Source of the DNA: Gnetum montanum
Lineage: Eukaryota; Streptophyta; Gnetopsida; Gnetales; Gnetaceae
Reading direction: 5' to 3'
NCBI GenBank assembly: GCA_015680685.1
Contig: MNCI01010025.1
Span: 376,860-440,859 of the forward strand
Length of the DNA stretch: 64,000 bases
Position numbers and translations under genes: made by a program. The notes under the pieces were generated by a model. It did not search any database, was not told where the DNA came from, and worked only from the letters and a program-made list of their open reading frames with translations. Positions 10,920 to 23,530 of this stretch are shown piece after piece (the stretch's first letter is position 1; every line of letters begins with the position of its first letter).

Positions 10920-13440
10920 TCATTCATCTAGGTCAAGTTCATCAAGCATCAAATTTTCAACAAACCAAATGATGATCCATTAGATATTGTTTCTTATTAT
11001 ATACTTAATGGTGCTCATTCATCTAGGTTAAGTTCATCAAGTAAGAAATTTTTAATGAACTAAGTGTTTATTTCTTAATTATTATTTCTTATTATATAAC
11101 TAATTCCTACATACAATAATGTAGCAAGCTGATAAGAACTTACTTAACATAATACTATCAAACAAAATTGAACTGGTAACCTAGGGTTATCAAGTCATGA
11201 CCCTTAACAATAACTTTAAATTAATAGTAATTTCATGTTATAATCCTAATATCATTCAAGTAGCTATATCCATTCTCAAAGAAATCTCTTAAGACTTTAA
11301 AAATAGGAAGCTTATCATCACTCTAGATGATGGTTCACTAATATTAATAGTATCTTAATAGTTCTTTCGTATACTATTTTCTAAATATCATAATGATTTT
11401 AATAATTTTGTTATTTATGATGTTGTTTGTGATTTTAATAATGGTCTATAATTGATTAAGATTTTGAGAAAGGCCTAGAGTAAGTATGTGAATAAATATT
11501 CAAATGTTAAGATTCACTTAATGGTGCTTATTCAACTAGGTCAAGTTCATGACAACAAATTTTCAACAAACCAAGTGAGGATTCCTTAATCATTTTTTCT
11601 TATTATATAACTAGTTCCTACATAGAATATTATAACAAGCTAACAAGGACTTACTTAACATAAGACTATCCAATGTAATTAAACTAGTGACCTAGTGTTC
11701 CCAAGTCATGACTCTTAGTGCTAACCTTAAATTAATAGTAATTTCATGTTACAAACTTAATGTTGTTCAATTATCTATACCCATGCACAAAGTAATTTCT
11801 ACAAACATTAGAAAAAATATATTAAAACACAAAATGGTGGTTTCTTAATATTAATGGTGTTAAAATGGTTCTTTCTTATAATAATTTCTAAATATTAAAT
11901 AGTAACATGTTGAAAGGATCCTATGTAATTTAATATTACCAAGTAAAATTAAATTTTTAACCTAGGGTTATAAATCCAAGGCTATTAAACCTATGATTAA
12001 TTATGTTATCTTAACATTAAAATCATAAACCAATTCATAAATAGCATACTTTAACTTGTTGCCAAGGATCTTTGTGGAATTTTACCTATGATGTAGGTTT
12101 CTTTAATGATAATTTAACATCATAACACCAACCTCATTCAAGTTACTATGTCCATGATGAAACCTATTTTAATACTTTAGAAAAGAAGCATCATATCATC
12201 ACTTCAAAAGATGGTATATTAATAGTTCTTTCTTATACTAATTCTAAGATACCATATTGTAACGGGTTGTAAGGACATATGTTATGTTTAAAGCTAATGT
12301 AATTTAATTCAAAACCTAGGGTTATAATGCTAGGACTCTTTAAAAATTGTTACTTTAAATTTAGCTTCATGTTACAACCCTAGCATCTTTCAAGTAGTTG
12401 CACTAATATTTAAACCAATGTGGTACTTCTTCAAAAATAAGCATCTTATCATCACTCTAAGTGATGGTCCCTTGGTAGTCCTTTCCTATACTTATTCTTA
12501 TACTATTGGTACTACACATTAATTATATCTTAATGTTACAAGTCTCATATATTTTTATTAGTTACACAATGTACAATTTGTATCTTTAACTCATTTCTAA
12601 TTAACATACTATAACTTATATTCGAGAATCTATGAAACATAATACTACCAAATAGAATTGAACCTTTGACCTAGGTTTACTTTAATCAATGGCATTAAAC
12701 CAATGTATAATGTTATTTTAAATAAATATTAATGTTACAAGCCTAATATAATTTTATTAGCTACATAATGTATAAGCTATATCTTTAACTAGTTCCCAAT
12801 TAACATATTGTAACTTGTATCTAAGAATCTATGAAACATAATAAAGCCAAATAGAATTGAACTGTTAATCTATGGTTACTTTAATCAATGGTATTGAACC
12901 AATGTCCTAGGTTTATTTTAATTATATCTTAATGTTAAAATCCTAATATATTTTTAATTATCTACATAATGTACAAGTTGTATCTTTAACTAATTCCTAA
13001 TTAACATATAGTAATTTGTATTCAAGAATATATGAAACATAATACCACTAAATAGAATTAAACCTTTGACCTAGGGTGATTTTTATCAATGGTGTTGAAC
13101 CAATGTCTTAGTTTTACTTTAATTAATGGTATTAAAGCAATTTCCTAATCTCTTTTGATTCCCTATCTCCATGATCAAAATTATGTCTAAAGATTTCAGA
13201 ATCTATCATCACTCCAACTAATGCTATTCTAATTTTATTTCTAGTACTAATTCCTATATATGATGATCAAGATTATATTCAAGGAACTCTACACATCCTT
13301 AAACATTTAATAGCCAACATGATAATTTAAATAATTAAATAAGAGTTATATAATGATGTCTAAAGTATGACTTGAACTAACAGCCTTCTAAAGAACAAGA
13401 CATTTGTTATGCTCTTACTTAATCGTAAAACTAAAAAAAT
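10920..13440. repeat. Degenerate tandem repeat array (about 540-bp and about 195-bp periods)
   Basis: Blocks beginning near TCATCTAGGT and AGGTCAAGTTCAT recur at about 10985 and 11525 with matching order of TTATTATATAACTA, CTTACTTAACATAA and CCTAG. Farther right a shorter unit containing GAATTGAACC and TGACCTAGG recurs near 12655, 12850 and 13050, about every 195 bases. Similar wording reappears at 19230-19440 beyond C3, so C3 seems to have inserted into this array. Confidence 0.55.
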
Positions 13441-13536
13441 AATTATGAATGATTCTTAAAATAAATAAATTATTCCTTCCAACTTGGAAGGTTATTTATT
13501 ATTTGGACGCTTTTAATAAAATGAAAAAGTAATAAT

Positions 13537-14649
13537 TGAGGACTGAGAACTTAGAAGGAGGGTTGAATAAGTTCCCCAATTTTTACAACTAAGATAATCA
13601 AAAACTACAACTAGATGTACATGGTTCCCCACCTTGGTTATGTTCACACTTGGAGGATAAAATCATTGCACACCTCTAAACATTTTTCCTTAGAAATTTG
13701 TGTTTTCAAGGGTAGCACAACCTTTACAAGATCACAGCCCCACAAGGGATGTTTTCACATAGAAATACACCTAATTCGACAAGGTCCCAATAAGCTCAAA
13801 GTGTGATTTCAAGGATCCCATAAGCTTTATAATGATTTAAGATTCACACAAAGTGTTTTCTCACTAGAAACATACTTAACCTTGTAGGATCCCAACGAGC
13901 TCATAAGATTCCTTCTCGCAAGAAGCACATCAACCCCATAGGAAAAGAAAGAAAAGAAAGAATACAAGGAGAGAGTGTAACTACACTTTACAAGTTCCTT
14001 GCATTTAAGCACTCACTAAACAAATACAATATACAAATGATATTCAATGAATAATACAAATGCTACACAAGATGTTTACAATGAAGCTCAATTGTGTGAA
14101 TAGTGCTTCTCTTTCTCAAGTTGTTATGCCTTCTTTTATAACTTTTCTTAGTACTACATGAAATTCATACAACTACTAATAGTTAGTTGGGATGTCCTAT
14201 TTTAACTTGGAATGTCTCAATAACATTTTGGAGCTTTCAGGTGGGAAGTCTCACTTAAAATGTCCTAGCTAGGATGTTGCAATAGTAATTGAAATGTCTA
14301 TTATTTATTCGGAATGTATGGCTTGCAACTGCACTTTTAACTCTAGAAAATTTCTCTAACATTTTGGATGTCTCGAAATATCTTGTAATACCTTCTTTTG
14401 ACTTGTATAATTAGTTTCCTAATTGAGACTTTATGTCATCATAGATTAACATCCCAACTCTCATTTTGTCATCCCTGTTCAACTCTCATTATAGATCAAC
14501 TCTTATTTTATCATCCTAGCTCAATTCTCATTATAGATTAGCTCTTGTTATCCCAAACTCATCTTTCTCTTTTTAAGTTCTTTCTCAGCTCTACAAAATC
14601 ATACAAACACATTTCCACATTCTTCATTTTCCAAGGTTTTGACATACCA
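13537..14649 (-). repeat. 3' LTR of C3 (1113 bp)
   Basis: It runs from TGAGGACTGAGAAC to TTTTGACATACCA on the plus strand and matches 18079-19199. The part at 14187-14320 carries repeated GGGATGTCC- and GGAATGTCTC-like motifs. Confidence 0.75.
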
Positions 14650-14654
14650 AAAGA

Positions 14655-14680
14655 TTATTAATCTCCCCCTTTTTGGTGAT
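14655..14680 (-). promoter_or_regulatory. Polypurine tract of C3
   Basis: The minus strand reads AAAAAGGGGGAGATTA just before the 3' LTR. This is the usual form of a plant copia polypurine tract. Confidence 0.6.
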
Positions 14681-15499
14681 GTTCAGAACTTAAGAAAATT
14701 GATTAGCATAATAGCATACCATAATATGATAACAATTTAAAGGCACAAACATACACATGAATATGAATCAAAATATAATCCTATGGAAACATTTACGATA
14801 AAGGAAAATGAGATAAAATAGTTAAATAACACATATCCATTAGTCAATATCAACACAAGAAATAGTTCACATCAAAAACATTTATGTAAATATATAGCTA
14901 AGGATGAGTACACATCCTTTGGCATAGGGTTGATTGAAATAAATCCCCTTGAAAATGGTTCACTCATCAAGTCAAAGTTAGATAATCAATTGAACACAAA
15001 TAATTAAAATCATAAGCCATGAGTAATCAAAGGTTACACTTCAAGCACTAAAAACATCTATCTCTAATACAATAAGCCATAAGCCATCAATAGAAAAAAC
15101 AATATATAGGCTAAGATCATAATTTTATACCAACATAAATACAAATATATTAAGTCTATAAAATCACAAACTATCTCAAACCACTTTCTCCTCCTTTTTG
15201 GACATCAGTAAAACGAAACCACAAGTAAATTCCATAGCCAAGGAGAAAGAAATAACACATAATTCTATGAAGATCCTTAGATCCATGATTCAAAAAGAAA
15301 TGGTCAAAGATACATAACTCATCATGCTTAGAATCTCAAAGGATCAAAAATAATTAATCACATTCTCATCAAGATTCTCATAAAGTAAATGTATGTAGAC
15401 ATGTCAATATCAAATATCCTCACAAAGAAAACCTTCTTAAGGTAAAAGATCCAAATGTAGCTTGACCAAAAAGAACTCATGATTTTACCTTAGATACCT

Positions 15500-16900
15500 T
15501 ATCATACTCTAATATGAATATATATTTTCTTGCCCATATTCAACAATGGGTCCTAAAGTGGGAGATCTTACTACTTGAGTGTCTTTTGGTGAGAGTTCCA
15601 AAAGCCTTTGCCTATACTAGTGGCCTATAAGATGATAACTATTGATGAAGTATAGGCTTCCCTTGCATTCATGATAATTTTTGTAATATCTCTATTGTAG
15701 AGAGAGAGAGAGTGGTATTCTTCCCTTGAATCTTTAAGGATCAAGTTTCTCTTTACAAAGATGAAATCTTGATTTTTCTCATATATGATATAGATTTAGT
15801 AGTATCTTTGATCATCAATTATCATCATAGTACTAGACTTGCACTGCAATATTAAGATTAAGTGTGGAGACTAAGTTCTTACATCAGTGATTAATGTAGA
15901 TGAAAAAAAACAATAATTTTCTTGTAGATACTCAATAAGGAAACCCTTTAAGGAAAGAGCTTGTGATCAGATAGTAAGGATCCAAAAAAAATCACAATAG
16001 TAGCAATAATCTCTAGTTGTTATAATGCATCTATTGCATGGTTATCCTTTCTTGCATCATTTTTGCATTGTAGAGATGCATCCTTGGATCTCATAAAATT
16101 ATGCTTCATATCAATAAATCTAAAATACCATACCAAGATCATGTATGAATACTTTTGGAAACCAAAGTCTCCTATTAGTAGTACCCTCCAATAATAGATA
16201 GATCAAGAATTCAACTTTTATCAAAGAATATAGGTACTAATTATATCAAAATATCATAGCTGAAAAAATAGATTTCTACCAAATATCGAATAGGGAAGAC
16301 CTTATAAATAGGTGTTGCAAGGTCCATGAATCATAGGCAATGGCTCAAAACACTTGATTTCACCATTTTACAACAAGTAACCTTTTGGGCTCTTGATTCT
16401 TCATCATTCAATTACCACTAGAACTTTTATGGTCATTTTCATCTATAACTTAATACCTTGTAAGACCAAGGAAGGATTTCTTTAGATAAACAAATATTTT
16501 CAATAGCATTGATTCAAAAATTTTCTAATAAATATTAATTTAAAGAAAAATAAACTAGTTAGAGACTAAATTTAGTAGTTCAAGCAATAAAGATTATAAT
16601 TATACTTATTGTTACCTACCTTTCTTGCTTTTGAGCATGGACATGATTAATGAAGTTTAGGATAAGGTCCTTCATCATAGAGTACCTCCCTATCATGTAC
16701 TTGAGCTTCATCTTTTCTATCACTAGTATGTGTATTTAAATCTCTTAATTCATTTGAGGTTTCTTCTCCTTCATACTTGTGTTTTTTGAGATGATATGGT
16801 TGATGGTTTCTATTAATCAAGGATTCTAATCCTCCAATATTGCTAGTACTATTATCAACATGTGTAGTCATCCCTTCCTCTTGCTTTTTCTCCTTAAGTC
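15500..16900 (-). other. C3 interior with no recognised domain
   Basis: This part lies between the zinc-knuckle region and the 3' LTR on the minus strand. I could not find integrase or reverse transcriptase motifs in any frame. A 74-codon open frame at 16647-16871 is rich in charged residues but matches nothing I know. A short GA microsatellite lies near 15700. Confidence 0.4.
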
Positions 16901-16988
16901 TCCAAAATTTTCTAACCTACAAGTCATACATTCTAGACTTCTTTTAATAGGATCATGTAGTGAACTTATAATGCTTTGATTATAAATA

Positions 16989-17030
16989 ATAGTGAGATTA
17001 ATTATGCCCAAAATTACCATAGTAAAAACA
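16989..17030 (-). pseudogene. gag zinc knuckle of C3, mutated
   Basis: The minus strand reads CFYYGNFGHN, a stop, then SHY. Against the canonical CX2CX4HX4C knuckle, the second and last cysteines are now tyrosine (TGT to TAT) while the first Cys and the His remain. The knuckle binds the element RNA. The rest of gag should lie between here and 18060 but is too decayed to define. Confidence 0.55.
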
Positions 17031-18064
17031 CATAGTATTTCTCATTTGGGCTACATGTGTAAACTTGGAAGTATACCTACCATTTGATGAAGTTCTTGTA
17101 GATGTCTTATAGTGGGAATGACTTCTCAATTCTCTTTCATTGTTTGAATCCACCTTATCCTAGCATGATTTTTTGAGTCTCCTTTCTTTATGTTAACCTA
17201 TCATTGATGAGCTTTAGATCTGTAAGATCCTTGTTAATCTACTCATGGAAAATAGTTAGCTTTTTATTCTTAGCCCTGAGGTTGGAGTTTGCCATTGCAA
17301 GATCTAAGCATTTCTAATTTAGTTGAGAAACTTCCAATTCTTTTTCTTTTAAGGCATTTTTCATCTTTTTGCATAATTTTTGAAAGGAAATAATTTCATT
17401 ACATAGTATATCATATATTTCTACAATGATTACTTCACATTCTTCATTTTCTTTTATTAAAGATGGGAACTTCATGTGCAAGAGCTAAGTAGATAAGATG
17501 TGAGTTTTCTGACAGGTCATCAGTTTCTTCTTTTTTGAACTTATCATCCTAGCTTATGTAGAGATTCTTGTCCTTCTTATTTCCTTAAGCTTCATCATTA
17601 GAGGTTGGATCATTAATGAGTTCTTAATTAGCCAAGAATATACTTGAAAGATGTGAATGTTTGTATGTATTTCTAGTTTCCTCTTTAATATGCCAATTTT
17701 TATAGATGATATTTACTCTCCTTTCTTTACTAGACTCTTCCTATTGTAACCTATACGTACGAGAGGATTCAAAGGACATCTCTCCTACTCCATCACATAT
17801 CCAACATTCCATAAAAGAGGTACCAAAAATTTAAATTTTATATTGCTTACCCTTTTTCTTACCTTAGTTTCCTAGTATGTTGCTACTGATTTGAGTGCAT
17901 TTATTTAAGCTGAATACCACTAAGAACCTCATGCAGTTAAATAATTTTTTCTTTCAAGTATTTCAACACATAAATTTAACCCCATTGAACATAGGTGGCT
18001 TTATGTATGATCCTCCTTTCATCATTTACTCCTAAGCTATTACACTTAAAACCAAGAGTACAAG

Positions 18065-18076
18065 GCTTCGATACCA
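18065..18076 (-). promoter_or_regulatory. Primer-binding site of C3
   Basis: The minus strand reads TGGTATCGAAGC two bases from the LTR end. This is one base from TGGTATCAGAGC-type sites complementary to initiator methionine tRNA, the standard primer of plant copia elements. Confidence 0.75.
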
Positions 18077-18078
18077 CA

Positions 18079-19199
18079 TGAGGATTGAGAACATACAAGG
18101 AGGATAGAATAGGTTCCCCAATTCATGCACCCAAGATAATTAAAAACTATAACTAGATGTACATGGCTCCCCAACTTGGTTATGTCCACACTTGAAGGTT
18201 AGAATCCTTGCAAACCTCTAAACTTTATTTCTTAGAAATGTGTGGTTTCAAGAGCACCACACCTTTACAATATTTACACATCATAAGGGGTGTTTTCACA
18301 TAGAAACACACCCAACACCATAAGGTGTCAATAATCTCAAAATGTAATTTTAAGGATCCCACAACCTTTACAATGATGTTAGCTCTACATGGATTTTTTT
18401 TTCATTTGAAACATACTCAACCTCATAAGGTTACAACAAGCTCATGAGATGCCTTCATGGAAGAAGCACATTAATCCCATAGGGCAAGAAAGAAAAGAAA
18501 AACACGAGAGATTATAACTATACTTTATAGGTTCCTTTTGTTTAAGCTCTCACTAAAAAAATACAACATAAAAATGTTATATAACAAAGAACAAAAATTC
18601 TAAAAAATATTTTTACAATGAAGGATCAATTGTGTGAACAATGCTTCTCTTTCTCAAGCCATTATTCCACATTTTATATCTTTTGTTGGTGCTTTTTGAC
18701 CATTGGAATTCATGCGACAACTACTAATGGCTAGTCAAGACATCCCATTTGGACTTGGGACATCTCACTAACTTTTTAGAGCTTGTAGGTGGGACATATT
18801 ACTTTAGTTGGAACATCTCACTTTGGAAATACTAGTTGGGACATCCCAATAGCAATTGGGACATTTGTTATTTATTTGGGATGTTTAGCTTGTAACTGCA
18901 TTGTCAACTCTAGAAAATTTCTCTGATATTTTGAATGTCTTGGCATATCTTAGAACACCTTCTTTTGACTTGTAGACTTCATTTCCTAATTGAGACTTTG
19001 TATCATCTCATATTGACATCCAAGCTCTCATTTTATCATCCTAGCTCAACCCTTGTTTTGTCATTATAGCTTAGCTCTCATTATAGCTCATCTCTCATTA
19101 TCCCAAACTCATCTTTCTCTTATTAAGTTATTACTTAGCACTACAAAACCATACAAAAACATTTCTGCATTCTCCATTTTCCAAGATTTTGACATACCA
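18079..19199 (-). repeat. 5' LTR of C3 (1121 bp)
   Basis: It pairs with 13537-14649. The segment 18755-18900 holds about seven copies of a GGGACATCCC-like palindrome, the clearest being TTGGGACATCCCAA near 18850. Confidence 0.75.
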
Positions 19200-19229
19200 A
19201 AAGGTCAACAACAATGTCTTCCAAGTTGA

Positions 19230-19440
19230 AAGATTGATAATCATATTGGTGCTTGTTAACTAAATAAAAATGTTTATTTATGTCTATTGAAACCTACATT
19301 TAGGCTTAAACCTAGGTATAATGAATGTAAGAATCTTTTAAATATTCTAAGTGATGATTCATTAATGGTTTCATCTTATACTAACTCTTAAATATTATCA
19401 ATTAACATGTTGGCAAGGATCTATAAAAATGATAAGGAAA
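19230..19440. repeat. Continuation of the tandem repeat beyond C3
   Basis: The phrases TTCTAAGTGATG, TTCATTAATGG and CATGTTGGCAAGGATCTA resemble 11300-12300. This supports C3 having interrupted the array. Confidence 0.4.
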
Positions 19441-20107
19441 ATAATTAAATTTATAAATTAATCATAAAAATAACACAAGAATTACCAACATATCTAAACT
19501 AGAAGCTGAAATAACAAAAATCATCATTAAGGTGTATGGAGATAATCCTTCTAGTCCATACTTCAACCTTAGTGTAGGTCTTATGTGTTACTTTTCCTAA
19601 CTATAGTCTTACACATTACTAAGCTATAATCAATAATTTTTTAGGCTTCTTAAAAAATAAATTGAATGCTTAAAAATTTTATTGCCAATGACTCACAAAG
19701 AAAAACCTTAATATAACAACTACAAGATAAAATAAATTTTATTACCTACTTAGAATGACATCATAGTTTCTTGAAGAAAGTGATCTGAGAATAAGAAAGA
19801 ATTGTTTGATTGTAGATTAATGGATCATAGAAATCTTAGGTATGGTTACATTCTTAGGTATGGAAAGCATTCATTTCACATATTTCTTTCTTAACTCATT
19901 TTCAAGCACTTTAGCATCTACTACTTCTTTATTATGAATAACTTGTTAATTATTATTTTTTTTTATAAAACCTAGATAGGAGAAATAAATTTTTAAGTAA
20001 TAATAACAAATTTTGATATTTTTTATAAATTTATTAATTATTTCATATAATTTATTTATGTTTTGTACAACTTATTATCTTAATTCTCTATCTAGTATCC
20101 ACTTCTT
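19441..20107. other. AT-rich DNA without recognisable genes
   Basis: I see no coding sequence, LTR end or clear repeat here. Confidence 0.4.
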
Positions 20108-20660
20108 AATATGATGTACTTCATTGGATAGTCATGCCATGATGTCATAGTGATCATTTTTTTTCCTCATATGGTGGTTGCACTATGATGATCACCAAAT
20201 TGTTTTTATGCCTCATACAATGTGCATGATATGAGGACACTCATATCATTTATATGCCTCATATCAGGAGCATGCAATGAGAATAAATAAGTTGTCTATG
20301 TGCCTCATAGGACAATTGTGCTATCAGGATGCCCATATCATCTTAGTGGCTTATAGCATAGCTAATTAGTTAGAATCATCATTTCATGTCTATGGCTCAT
20401 AGGATAGTCACATTATGAGGATTTCCACTTCATCTTTGTGCCTCATAGCACAACCTCTCTATGAATATTACAAGGTCATCTTTTTGTCTCGTAGAATGGC
20501 TATACTATGAGGATCCCTTAATTATATCTATGTCTCATTAGACGGATGTTCTATGAGGATTACCAAATTATCTATATACATTAAAGAATGAATGTTATAT
20601 GAGTCTTTTTCTAGTCATAGAATGATCACTATATGAGAGTTTTTTTAATATCATGAATAT
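20108..20660. repeat. About 46-bp tandem array with self-complementary units
   Basis: About eleven degenerate units recur every 43-48 bases. Each contains CCTCATAG, about ten bases, and CTATGAGGAT. CTCATAG and CTATGAG are complementary, so each unit can fold into a hairpin. Clear units lie near 20400-20420, 20440-20460 and 20500-20560. Weaker traces continue to about 21100. It lies just upstream of C1. Confidence 0.65.
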
Positions 20661-21458
20661 TATATGAAAATCTATGATATGTTGTTCATATGTTCTTATA
20701 GTGGCCATTGGATAATTTTTATCTCCTTAATATCAATTAATGAGTTACTTTGATATTATGAAATCATTCATTCAAGAATATTATGATAGCACAACATCAT
20801 GTTCCAAATACTATAGAAACTAAAAGATGCTCTAAAACTCAAAGTAACTACCAGATGATATAAGATAAAAACTTATTCATTTAGTGGCCTTATAGGAGAT
20901 TATTATGATCATGTTCCTTCTACCATGGACTTCTTATTCTAATGGGTTTTTTTCTATCATAGCATAAATAATGTTAGATGATGTCCTTAGCATTACATAA
21001 TTTTTATTTATTACCATCATCTCATTGCCTTATAACTATAATTATATTTTCTCTGTGGGTAATAGGATAGTCATGATATTAGGATGCCTAGATATTCTAT
21101 TTCTGTGATGACTCACATATTGATAATTATTATCTAATTATTAATGTAAAGGTATTTCTAGAATGGATTTATTTTTATAATCAATATTTGAATATATCTA
21201 GATAAATTAGTCAAAATTTTAGATAAATTAGTTAATATGAGATGATAACACCAATAAAATCATTGTCTATGAGAATGAATCAGACAAATCTTCTTGATAA
21301 TTATGTGAATATCATATTAAAATTTATGAATATATCATTGATATTTTTGTGTAAAAAAATCTTGTAAAATATAAATCATATTTTCTTGGGTCTTAATTTT
21401 TATAGGATAAAGAAGGCTTCTTGAGTTAACATTTGAAGTACTTAAATGAGGAAAAGCT
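20661..21458. other. AT-rich DNA with traces of the 46-bp repeat
   Basis: Short fragments of the CTCATAG/CTATGAG wording are scattered here, as near 20880 and 21060. I see no gene. Confidence 0.4.
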
Positions 21459-22426
21459 TGGTTTCTCAACTTGTCATCACAAAGAAGCACTTTGTTGAAA
21501 TGGAAAATTTGACAAGGACAGGAGATGTATTGTAGGGCCTAGGAGACATCTATCCTCTACTAAAGATGTATTGACCATCCTAGATGCATCTTGGCCAAAG
21601 TCCCAATAATTACAGATGATGTTTATGGCTTGTAAGACATGTATACTTCCCACAAGAGATGTATATCTCTTATTTAGAAAACTTTAATAGGAAATATCTC
21701 CAAGCTAAAGGTGACATGTATTCTTGAAAGAAGACTTATTCTCTCCCCATAAGACATCTTGTCTACCTAGAATTGAAATCTAGAGTTATGTCCTTGAATT
21801 TGAATAATACATCTTTAATAATTATTATCTAACTATTTCTAGGATTTCAATGATCAACTATCAATTCAAACCTATAAACTTTAAGTAGCCATAAGGACTA
21901 AGGCATTGATGTAAGCATTGTCACCATCAATTGTAAGAGAAGAAAATCATTAGTTATCATTCTTTCTATCATGTGTGTATCTTTTATATCAAGCAAGGAA
22001 TTAGAAAACCTAGTTTCAAATCCTTATTTTTCTTTCTATCTCTTTTTATCTTGTCTTGTGAGGATATGTGTATAACAAATATTCATACTTTGTACGATCT
22101 AAAGATCAAATCCTAAGGAGTTGGATAATTTTCTTAAGATAAAACATCCCTATATAGGTCTCTTAAGTTCTTAAGGTCTTAAGAAAATGTCTGCCTAGAA
22201 GTAATTAAGAACTTAAGAGACCTAAGGGTCTATGGTAACTAAGCCCTATATAGGTTCTCATGCCCTTGAAATCATAGTTTGAGAAACAATGTTTGGAGGT
22301 ATGTAAGGATTCTACCCTATGAGTGTGAAACCAACCAAGTTAGGGATTGACATAATTATTATAGTCTGCTAATTATTATTTTATGGACATAAACTTATAT
22401 ACCCCCCTTTATGTTCTCAATCTTCA
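21459..22426 (+). repeat. 5' LTR of C1 (left boundary tentative)
   Basis: The right end at 22426 (TCTTCA) is set by the PBS two bases on. The left end is a guess from the TGGT...TC start shared with C2 and C3. Around 21500-21780 it repeats GAGATGTAT- and AGACATCT-like motifs, a weaker form of the palindrome repeats in the C2 and C3 LTRs. Confidence 0.45.
22145..22260. repeat. Hairpin insert flanked by CCCTATATAGG repeats
   Basis: TCTCTTAAGTTCTTAA near 22160 and its complement TTAAGAACTTAAGAGA near 22208 form a long stem with a short loop. An 11-base direct repeat, CCCTATATAGG, lies on both sides (about 22149 and 22243). It looks like a small hairpin insertion, possibly a MITE, inside the C1 LTR. 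The right arm is about 20 bases from the repeat, so the fit is imperfect. Confidence 0.45.
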
Positions 22427-22428
22427 AG

Positions 22429-22440
22429 TGGTATCAAAGC
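22429..22440 (+). promoter_or_regulatory. Primer-binding site of C1
   Basis: TGGTATCAAAGC is one base from TGGTATCAGAGC, which is complementary to initiator methionine tRNA. It is two bases after the LTR end. Confidence 0.8.
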
Positions 22441-22489
22441 TTTAGTACTCCTAATATGAGTGTTACAACCCAAAGTGAACTTTAGAGGG

Positions 22490-23530
22490 GTCATCGTATA
22501 ATAAGCTATTGATGTTTAATGGAATTAACTTTGCATATTAGAAGGCTTGGATGTAGGGATTCTTTGAATCGATGGAATTCAAAGTATAGAAATCCTCCTA
22601 GAAGAATACACTTATCCAACTGAAAGCAAGACAACTACATATGGAGCAATCATCAACATTCCCAAATTAAGAGGTATGTGGATCCAAGATGAAAAGAATA
22701 AATTTATGCTTCATTCAAAAGCAAGAAATTTTCTTTATTGTGCACTTAGCAAATAATAGTTTAATAGAATACTTAGATGGAAAATTACTAAAGAAATTTT
22801 GGGAATTTTTAAAACCACATAGAAAAAATAGTAATTGTAAAATAATCAAAACATTTAGTTCTTCAATGTAAATATGATAAAATAAAAATTAAAGATAAAG
22901 AGTTAAATATTATTTTTCTAGAGCTAATGATGTAGTTATTATCATTGGAGGTATAAGAAAATATCTTCTAGAATGTGATGTGATTATAAAAATAGTCAGA
23001 ACTTTGCAACCTAAATTTAGATCCGAGATAATTTCCATGAAAAAAATCAAGGATTTTACAACCTGAAAATTTGAAGAGATGCAAAGTGCTCTTGTGGCTT
23101 ATGAGAAGAATCTCATAAACAAAGGTATATTCAAATAAAAATCCATTGCTCTCAAGACCTCAACCAAAAGCTCCATGAAAGAGAAGAAATCATTCAATGA
23201 TGAGAAGAGTAGTAATGATGATGACCTAGCTCTTCTCTTACAATGGATGAAAATGCTTCTAGGAAAAAAAGAAAGAAGGATTAATCAAATGACTAGCAAA
23301 TGTAAAAAATAAAAGATAAGTAATTTCAAAATTTCAAAATTGATATATCTACTATAGAATGCTAGGGTTTTTGTGGAAAACACCACTTGATCTCAAAATA
23401 TCCTAGTGCTAACAAGTTATAGAAAAATAAGTACATAAAGGAAGGAAAGAAAAAGAAAAATCTATACACTAGCTACGATGACAAAATGTAACAAAGAAGA
23501 GGTTGATAATGACTCAAGTAAATCACATCT
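22490..23530 (+). pseudogene. gag of C1 (UBN2 type), decayed
   Basis: The start reads LFNGINFAYWKAWM, the usual opening of a plant copia gag. Near 23000-23130 VRTLQPKFRSEIISMKKIKD followed by EEMQSALVAYEKNL matches the UBN2 signature. At about 23360-23404 a ruined zinc knuckle reads FCGKHHLISKYP, where the last Cys has become Tyr. Many stops interrupt it. Confidence 0.65.

Larger units (their letters stand above)
13537..19199 (-). mobile_element. C3: Ty1/copia-type LTR retrotransposon, decayed
   Basis: Two LTRs of 1113 and 1121 bp (13537-14649 and 18079-19199) share sequence throughout and frame a 3.4-kb interior. On the minus strand the LTR begins TGGTATGTCAAAACC and ends GTTCTCAATCCTCA or a variant. 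A tRNA-iMet type PBS lies at 18065-18076 and a G-rich polypurine tract at about 14660-14680. The interior shows a gag zinc knuckle but no integrase or RT that I can recognise, so it is probably non-autonomous. I found no clean target-site duplication. Confidence 0.75.

Noticed and set aside
13530-19205. A target-site duplication for C3
   Set aside because: The bases next to the LTR ends (ATAAT and AAAGG) do not match, so the insertion is supported by its LTR pair only.
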